Source: Candidatus Latescibacterota bacterium (lineage in GTDB: Bacteria; Krumholzibacteriota; Krumholzibacteriia; Krumholzibacteriales; WJIX01). Taken from it: DNA of 10,918 nt. Made by a program: the position numbers and the translations under genes. The notes beneath the pieces were generated by a model, which was not told the DNA's origin, searched no databases, and worked only from the letters and a program-made list of their open reading frames with translations. Within the stretch, counting starts at the first letter, position 1. Every line of letters begins with the position of its first letter. Positions 1 through 5,286 of this stretch are shown here, in pieces. The DNA lies in contig DAOWMJ010000049.1 of NCBI GenBank assembly GCA_030643145.1, positions 1 through 10,918 of the forward strand, read 5' to 3'.

Positions 1-1392
1 GATAAATGGGGAACCCGGGCAACCACCTTTATATTTGGTTCCGTCGCTGTCCTTGGCGGAATTCTTAACGCCGTTGGCGCGAACGACGTTTTCTCAAGCG
101 ACCCGGCAACCAGATTAAACATAATGATCGTGGGAAGGATACTATTCGGGATCGGACTTGAAACAACCTGCGTTCTAATAACAAAGACTATAGTCAAATG
201 GTTTAAGGGATATGAGCTCGCTCTCGCGATGGCCATTAATATGGGAATAGGAAGACTTGGATCAGCTCTTGGAACCGCTCTGGGACCGGAAATAGCAAAT
301 AATAACGCCCCCACCGCGGTAACATTTGCGGCCTCATTGATCGCGTTCGGAGTTATTCTATTTGTTATCTATCTTATCTTCGATGTTAGAATCGACAAGC
401 AGCTTGAAGCCGCCCGGGATACTGAAGAGGAAAAATTCAAGATGTCGGATCTGGTCAAGCTGGCTACAAACAAATCATTCATGCTAATCGCCTTCCTCTG
501 CGTGGCCTTTTATTCCGCGGTATTCCCCTTTATGCAGTACGCCCCGGACCTCCTGATAAACAAGTTCGGGTTTACCTATGACCTGCCCGCTAACGCGGGA
601 ATAAGCCTGTTTGGAAGCCAATTGTTCGGTAATGTGGCAATCTTTCTCGGGTTGTTCCTCTTCGGCGTTGGATTTCCGATAGTGCCTTCCAACATCAAGA
701 GCAAAAACGGAAAGATCTACTCAATATTAGCTATGCTTGTACTCTTAGTAGGATTTATATATATATTTAAAAATACTTTAGCTCTATGGTTAGTAAACGG
801 GCCGAAGGCGGCCAGTCTGGTGCCGATGGGCACAATCCTGTTCACCCCTATATTCGGAAAGCTGGTTGACTCTAAAGGCAAGGCCGCGTCTATTATGATG
901 ATTGGATCGTTTCTGCTGATCTTCGCGCACATTTCACTTTCGGTAATGAACAACCTCATCCTCGGCTACTTCGGCCTCTTTTCACTTGGAATTGCCTTCT
1001 CACTCGTGCCGGCTGCTATGTGGCCGTCCGTTGCCAAGATTGTTCCCGAATACAGGCTCGGCACCGCGTACGCGGCTATGTTTACCATTCAGAACTGGGG
1101 GCTCGGCCTCTTCTTTTGGGGTATCGGAGCCGTTCTCGACTGGGTAAACCCCAATGTGGTAACCAGGATGCAGGAAATCAGGGACGGCTTTCAGGCTCAA
1201 GGGCTTTCAGGTATCGAAATAGGCAAAAGGATGGGAGAACTCAGGGTAGCCGGCGAGCTGCCGGTGTACGACTACACGATCCCAATATTGATGCTTGTAG
1301 GCTTGGGTATTATCTCTATTTTTCTTGCCTTTTTACTTAAAAAGACAAGTAAAAAACAGGGATACGGACTGGAGCTACCCTCTAATTCCTAA
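1..1392 (+). CDS. MFS transporter, MFSD1-like (5' end missing)
   Basis: This is a polytopic inner-membrane transporter of the major facilitator superfamily; the substrate is unknown. The frame is open from base 1, giving 463 visible residues. The first six, DKWGTR, match the MFS motif A of the loop between helices 2 and 3, so roughly 60-80 N-terminal residues lie outside the window; the first internal ATG (124) is not the start. The C-half has a second motif-A-like stretch, GKLVDSKGK (about 286-294), and the segment MWPSVAKIVPEYRLGTAY (about 340-357) followed by IQNWGLGL. From memory, these resemble the MFSD1 family, whose animal member transports dipeptides in lysosomes. Two oddities are visible: an extra stretch of about 75 residues (195-269) with two hydrophobic segments between FGFT and the second motif A, and a 35-40 residue hydrophilic loop before the last helix. 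The gene ends at TAA and is followed by a terminator. The MFS call is firm; the MFSD1-like subfamily is likely; peptide transport is only a guess. Confidence 0.85.
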   Translation, partial: DKWGTRATTFIFGSVAVLGGILNAVGANDVFSSDPATRLNIMIVGRILFGIGLETTCVLITKTIVKWFKGYELALAMAINMGIGRLGSALGTALGPEIANNNAPTAVTFAASLIAFGVILFVIYLIFDVRIDKQLEAARDTEEEKFKMSDLVKLATNKSFMLIAFLCVAFYSAVFPFMQYAPDLLINKFGFTYDLPANAGISLFGSQLFGNVAIFLGLFLFGVGFPIVPSNIKSKNGKIYSILAMLVLLVGFIYIFKNTLALWLVNGPKAASLVPMGTILFTPIFGKLVDSKGKAASIMMIGSFLLIFAHISLSVMNNLILGYFGLFSLGIAFSLVPAAMWPSVAKIVPEYRLGTAYAAMFTIQNWGLGLFFWGIGAVLDWVNPNVVTRMQEIRDGFQAQGLSGIEIGKRMGELRVAGELPVYDYTIPILMLVGLGIISIFLAFLLKKTSKKQGYGLELPSNS

Positions 1393-1422
1393 GGCGGCGA
1401 GAATCAAAATCAACTGATATCA

Positions 1423-1457
1423 GGGAGTGTTCACTAACAACATGGACACTCCCTTTT
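1423..1457 (+). terminator. Rho-independent terminator of the MFS gene
   Basis: A 10-bp stem pairs GGGAGTGTTC (1423-1432) with GGACACTCCC (1444-1453), containing one G-T wobble. The loop is 11 nt and is followed directly by TTTT. It begins 31 bases after the transporter stop codon. The U-tract is on the plus-strand side only, so it fits the transporter and not the converging glycosyltransferase gene. The perfect 10-base palindrome CTGATATCAG (1414-1423) abuts the left arm. Confidence 0.75.
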
Positions 1458-1542
1458 ACTTACAACGAATTGAACTCCACAGCTGCGCGCACAGATCAAT
1501 GCTATATTAATTATTATGCGTGTGGGCGTTCGTGATGTTATG

Positions 1543-3849
1543 TTATGAGTTCTTTTTGAACGCGCGAGGAATATTTGACCTGCCATTTTGGATACGATCG
1601 ATACGATCGAAATAGTGATCCATTCCGGAAATAATCCTTATTCCAACTTTTCCGCTCTGGTTCGTAAAAACCGCGACAGCTTTTCCATCCGGCCGCCAGG
1701 CTGGGTTACCCTCATCAAGGTCAGAACCGGTAAGCTGAATCACATTTTCCCCGCCTGAACTCATAAGACAGACATTAGTTTTACCGCCGCCGCTCCTTGT
1801 CATCATCAGATAGTTGCCGTCCGGACTCCACGCGGGAGGAAAATGCACATTCTTGCCCATATTCACTAAATTGCTGCTTCCCGAAGAACGGTTATATATA
1901 ATCAGGCCCTCCCCCTTCCTGATCCACGCGATGCGTGTCCCGTCGGGTGAAATAACGGGATAGCCATTAATACCGTCCTTTGTGACACAGGTCAATTTTC
2001 CGCTTTTAAGATTCTTTATACAAATATCACTCCCCCCCGATCTTTCCGAGACAAAGGCGATTTCTGTTCCGTCCTTAGACCAAAAGGGATCTATATCTAC
2101 TGTCTCATGCGAAGTTACACGCTCTACCCCCCCCGCCAGATGACAGATATAGATATCGATGTTATCACCCCGCCTGAGAGAACAAACTATACTTTTAGAA
2201 TCCGGCGACCACGAGAAGGAACCCAGAGAACCCAATTCCATCGCGAGTTCACCGCGTCCGCCCTCCGGCGAGAGAATGTAAATGCCACTGCGGGCTGAAA
2301 GATCATTTCTCCGGTAAGCGATCTTTTTCCCATCCGGCGACCAGATCAATCCAAACAATTTCCGGCGGCGCGGCTGAAGAAGTTTCTGTCTTATAAGCGG
2401 TTCGTATCCCGGGTTTCTTTTATACACTGCTAAAAGTCCCGGCCTGAAGTAAATCTGAGAGTATCGAAACTCGCCATTTATCAGAATCTCGTCGTAGAGA
2501 AATCCGCGCAGTCCCGGCCTTAACTGATGGATTAACTGTTTATGACATGCTAGATATTCAACATTCTCACCCACAAGATAATCCAGAATTCTGTTGTAGT
2601 GTCCCACTGGAATTTCTATGTATCTTCCTCCGCTGTAAAACGCGAAATATGGTTTACGGTCCGCGATCTTTTCTCCAGGCTTCACATATTCGCTGAAAAG
2701 GCGGCCGGTATCCTTCGCCCACCGAAAACCCGCCGCGACAGGCCTGGTCAACTGATCCCTGTTAATCACCAATCCGGAAAGAACGGAAAGAAACAGAAGG
2801 ATATAGATCACTACCCTGCTCCTATGTTTCCTAATAGTTGAAAGACCTATCATAGCGTAAAGAATAAAACCTGGAATATAGGGTAAAACAAGGCGGGTTT
2901 CCTTCCTTACGGTAAATAACGGATAAACCAGAAATGGCACGAATGAGGCAAGAAGAAAAACCCGCCTGCGGTAAAGCCCATACAGCGCGAGCAAAAACAG
3001 GATTACGGAGACGTGTCTTATCAACAAAAGAAATTCGCCGGGAAGTGTCTCAATATAATCCTCCAGAAGGTTCTTCTCTCCTTCATTTACAATCGTTCTT
3101 TCTTTGAACTCCTCCTTTTCCCGGGAATCAAGCCAGTCCTCACGCACCTTCCAGCTTTCAGCATGCGTGCCAAAAAACTTCGTTTTCGAGATCAGGACAA
3201 GTTCCCCTGCGATCCTGGACTGGACGGCAATATTAACAGAATAGACAACAGAAAACCCGGCAAGTATCAGCATCAGTTGTTTCGGCCGGCGCAGCCGCAG
3301 TAAAGCAAGCACTCCAAAGACGCCAAGAGCCTCCGGGCGGGTTATGGCCGCCAATCCCATCAATATCCCTGAAGATAATTCCTTTCTCCTCGCGAAAAAC
3401 AGAAGCCCAAGAAATAACCAGAAAACATAGATGCTCTCCGACATGGTTATCATGGACATCCTGACACACAGAGGAGTAAACAGAACCAACAGAGCGGCAG
3501 CCAGAGCTTCTGCTTTCTTTGTGTAATGTCTGGCCAGTTTGTAGATAATCAGCGGCAACCCGACACCGGCAGCTATTGAAATCATTCTGGCGGCAAGAAC
3601 GCCATCCCTGAAAAACGGGATCAAAAGAGCAATCAGTGCGGGATACCCGACTGGAAAGGGACTCGGGGGAAACGACTCTCCAAGAATAGACCTTGCGTCA
3701 TGGATATAATAGGTCCCATCATAGGTTACCATGTCAAAATAATCATAGAAGGGTATCCTGATCAGTATACCAACAACTATCAGTATAAAATATATGTTGT
3801 GCTCTTTGAGAAGCGGATGCGCGTATGACTTTTTTTTATTCTTTACCAT
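1543..3849 (-). CDS. GT39-like membrane glycosyltransferase fused to a PD40/TolB-type beta-propeller
   Basis: A 768-residue protein in two parts. Residues about 15-362 hold some 11-13 hydrophobic segments of the GT-C fold. The first extracytoplasmic loop contains YDGTYYIHDARSI (about 43-55); by analogy with ArnT/PMT-type enzymes, Asp44 is the likely catalytic acid. Such enzymes transfer a sugar from a polyprenyl-phosphate donor on the outer face of the inner membrane. After a soluble linker (about 370-490) come six PD40-type repeats at about 43-residue spacing, with cores WSPDGKKIAY (503), WSPDSKSIVC (547), WSKDGTEIAF (590), ISPDGTRIAW (633), WSPDGNYL (674) and WRPDGKAVAV (718). Six such repeats would close a TolB-like propeller, predicted to be extracytoplasmic. 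The start ATG is preceded by no clear Shine-Dalgarno (only AAGATAACGAATA). Runs of seven and eight G (coding strand) lie inside the propeller. Acceptor and donor are unknown. The fold assignments are strong; the glycosyltransferase function is inferred. Confidence 0.8.
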   Translation of the reverse strand: MVKNKKKSYAHPLLKEHNIYFILIVVGILIRIPFYDYFDMVTYDGTYYIHDARSILGESFPPSPFPVGYPALIALLIPFFRDGVLAARMISIAAGVGLPLIIYKLARHYTKKAEALAAALLVLFTPLCVRMSMITMSESIYVFWLFLGLLFFARRKELSSGILMGLAAITRPEALGVFGVLALLRLRRPKQLMLILAGFSVVYSVNIAVQSRIAGELVLISKTKFFGTHAESWKVREDWLDSREKEEFKERTIVNEGEKNLLEDYIETLPGEFLLLIRHVSVILFLLALYGLYRRRVFLLASFVPFLVYPLFTVRKETRLVLPYIPGFILYAMIGLSTIRKHRSRVVIYILLFLSVLSGLVINRDQLTRPVAAGFRWAKDTGRLFSEYVKPGEKIADRKPYFAFYSGGRYIEIPVGHYNRILDYLVGENVEYLACHKQLIHQLRPGLRGFLYDEILINGEFRYSQIYFRPGLLAVYKRNPGYEPLIRQKLLQPRRRKLFGLIWSPDGKKIAYRRNDLSARSGIYILSPEGGRGELAMELGSLGSFSWSPDSKSIVCSLRRGDNIDIYICHLAGGVERVTSHETVDIDPFWSKDGTEIAFVSERSGGSDICIKNLKSGKLTCVTKDGINGYPVISPDGTRIAWIRKGEGLIIYNRSSGSSNLVNMGKNVHFPPAWSPDGNYLMMTRSGGGKTNVCLMSSGGENVIQLTGSDLDEGNPAWRPDGKAVAVFTNQSGKVGIRIISGMDHYFDRIDRIQNGRSNIPRAFKKNS

Positions 3850-4264
3850 TATTCGTTATCTTGTTAAGTCTAATGCTTGCTCTCTATGCAATAATACCAT
3901 GAAAACCCCCTCTGTTGCTATAATTTTTCAGCAGCCACAGCAAGTAACTGCTTCTCATTCGCACCTTTCTCGCGGTGTCATCAATCGTATTATCCAACGC
4001 TGAAGGAGATGAGGAAAACTTCACATGTATCAACAAGGAAAGAACCAAGATGGAATCTACCGTGGAGCACACCGGGCCTTACCGGCAATATAATTTCTGA
4101 TGGTGATTCGGAAAACAGCTAATGGAAAACAATCAGAGACAACAGCACTGACTATCAGAGGCGTGCCGGCTAATATACTGCCCGCTTTTTACAGTTATAT
4201 GCAGCCTCTAAACCGTACACTGCGCCCTTTACCACGCTTCATGCTCCGGTGCATGCTATCTTGA
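3850..4264. other. 415-base gene-free interval between ParA and the glycosyltransferase
   Basis: I see no convincing gene here. A 62-codon minus frame (3884-4072, GTG start) and a 22-codon plus frame (4025-4093, with AGGAGATGAGG upstream) have no recognisable protein content. The plus strand carries two copies of GGAAAACA 14 bases apart (4110 and 4124). A search for -10/-35 pairs on the minus strand ahead of the glycosyltransferase found only weak candidates: TATTAT at 3896-3891 and GATAAT near 3995, neither with a good -35 box. The interval must hold the 3' end of the ParA transcript and the leader of the glycosyltransferase transcript. Confidence 0.6.
4240..4255 (-). other. Small stem-loop just after the ParA stop
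   Basis: CATGC and GCATG form a 5-bp stem around a 6-base loop, ACCGGA on the minus strand, starting 9 bases after the ParA stop. No U-tract follows on the minus strand, so it is not a standard intrinsic terminator. It could be an mRNA 3'-end structure or chance. Confidence 0.25.
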
Positions 4265-5140
4265 TCATACAGAAACGTAGCTATCTACACTTCTTGTGAT
4301 CACCCCGCGTTTGACGGAAAAAAGGGTTTCAGCTGAAGCAATTCGCCCCATAATCTCAAGTGAAAGATTCAGATAGTCTTTCATTCCGTAACTTCTCGGA
4401 CGGTAACTGAATATATCCTTCCCGAAGTGCGGCGACTCGGCCAGCGCAATATTTTCCCGAATTATTGTATCTAAAAGCAGCGCGCCATAACGTTCCTTCA
4501 AAATCCGCAAGACTGTACGATTCAATATCTTTCTGCCATCATAACGTGTAGCGATCAATCCGCCTATAACCAGATTTGTATTCAGTTCGGTCATTACAGA
4601 TTCTATTCTTATTATTAGATTTTCAAGACTCTTGAGGGCAAGATGCTCCGTTTGAACCGGAATAAAAACCCTTTTGGCCGCAGCCAACGCGTTAATTGCT
4701 ATCAACCCGAGACTCGGGGAACAATCGAAAAGGATATAATCAAAATCATCCCTGATTCTATCGATGGCATTTTTCAACAAAAACTCACGATCAACTGTAT
4801 TCAATAAAGCTATCTCAGCATCAGCTAAATCAATACCGGACGGCATAACCGAAAGAGACAGGCGGGAATCACTACCATTTATGGACAGGCGCGCCCTTAA
4901 TGGTTTTGTAATGATTGCTTCCCGTGGATGGGCTTTCCCGCGCATGACATCACCTACGGTTTTTCTAACTTCGTATGATTCGATGCCCATGAAACTCGTA
5001 AGATGGCTTTGAGGATCGAGATCCACAATAAGAACCCGTTTTCCCAAAATCGTCAGTCCCGCGCCGACGTTAACAACCGAAGTCGTTTTGCCGACTCCAC
5101 CTTTTTGATTAAAAAATGCTGCGGCTTCTGATTGATGCAT
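4265..5140 (-). CDS. parA: ParA/Soj-family partition-type ATPase, orphan
   Basis: A 291-residue cytoplasmic P-loop ATPase of the ParA/Soj family. Family members dimerise on ATP, bind DNA non-specifically and position chromosomes, plasmids or protein clusters. Visible motifs: deviant Walker A KGGVGKTT (13-20) with signature Lys13 and Lys18; the A' motif VDLDPQ with Asp40 and Asp42; and Walker B DYILFDC ending in Asp139, followed by SPSLGLIAINAL and PVQTEHLALKSL, both typical of ParA and not of MinD. I chose the ATG at 5140 over the upstream one at 5206 because AGGAGG lies 4 bases before it and the frame then starts directly at the nucleotide-binding domain. The C-terminus runs about 25 residues past the usual end and has no obvious membrane-targeting helix. 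No parB follows; the next 415 bases are empty. It may work with a partner encoded elsewhere, or position something other than DNA. The family call is firm; the role is not. Confidence 0.9.
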   Translation of the reverse strand: MHQSEAAAFFNQKGGVGKTTSVVNVGAGLTILGKRVLIVDLDPQSHLTSFMGIESYEVRKTVGDVMRGKAHPREAIITKPLRARLSINGSDSRLSLSVMPSGIDLADAEIALLNTVDREFLLKNAIDRIRDDFDYILFDCSPSLGLIAINALAAAKRVFIPVQTEHLALKSLENLIIRIESVMTELNTNLVIGGLIATRYDGRKILNRTVLRILKERYGALLLDTIIRENIALAESPHFGKDIFSYRPRSYGMKDYLNLSLEIMGRIASAETLFSVKRGVITRSVDSYVSV

Positions 5141-5144
5141 ATTA

Positions 5145-5150
5145 CCTCCT
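5145..5150 (-). promoter_or_regulatory. Shine-Dalgarno that fixes the ParA start
   Basis: On the minus strand AGGAGG is followed by TAAT and then ATG (5140-5138). This is the strongest ribosome-binding site in the window. It excludes the longer reading from 5206, which would add 22 unrelated residues before the Walker A region. Confidence 0.75.
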
Positions 5151-5168
5151 AAGTGACATTGGCAACCG

Positions 5169-5186
5169 GAGAACCAGAGAGAACCA
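5169..5186. repeat. Two GAGAACCA direct repeats in the ParA leader
   Basis: GAGAACCA occurs at 5169-5176 and again at 5179-5186, a 10-base period (one helical turn). A further AACC lies at 5164-5167. The repeats sit between the possible promoter and the Shine-Dalgarno of ParA, where an operator could lie. This may be chance. Confidence 0.3.
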
Positions 5187-5236
5187 CTGGAGCTAACGAA
5201 TTTCAACTCGCAGTTTCACTCAACAACAGAATACGC

Positions 5237-5265
5237 ATTGTCTCTCGAATTCTGGAATATTTCAA
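5237..5265 (-). promoter_or_regulatory. Possible sigma70-type promoter for ParA
   Basis: The minus strand reads TTGAAA (5265-5260; 5 of 6 to TTGACA), a 17-base spacer, then GACAAT (5242-5237; 4 of 6 to TATAAT). This would give a leader of roughly 90 nt before the ParA start. It was found by eye; a match of this quality can arise by chance. Confidence 0.3.
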
Positions 5266-5286
5266 CCCTTTTTTCTTTGCGGGGAA

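Noticed and set aside
1020..1340. 106-codon plus-strand frame inside the transporter gene
   Set aside because: It is an out-of-frame shadow of the MFS gene, whose own frame has clear helices and family motifs.
3884..4072. 62-codon minus-strand frame with GTG start (TAAGG upstream)
   Set aside because: No recognisable motif or family; composition looks like random sequence. It is mentioned only as part of the gene-free interval.
4025..4093. 22-codon plus-strand frame after AGGAGATGAGG
   Set aside because: Too short, spacing to the start is long, and no other support.
5141..5206. 22-residue N-terminal extension of ParA
   Set aside because: It contains the Shine-Dalgarno of the internal ATG, and the extension matches nothing expected before a ParA Walker A motif.
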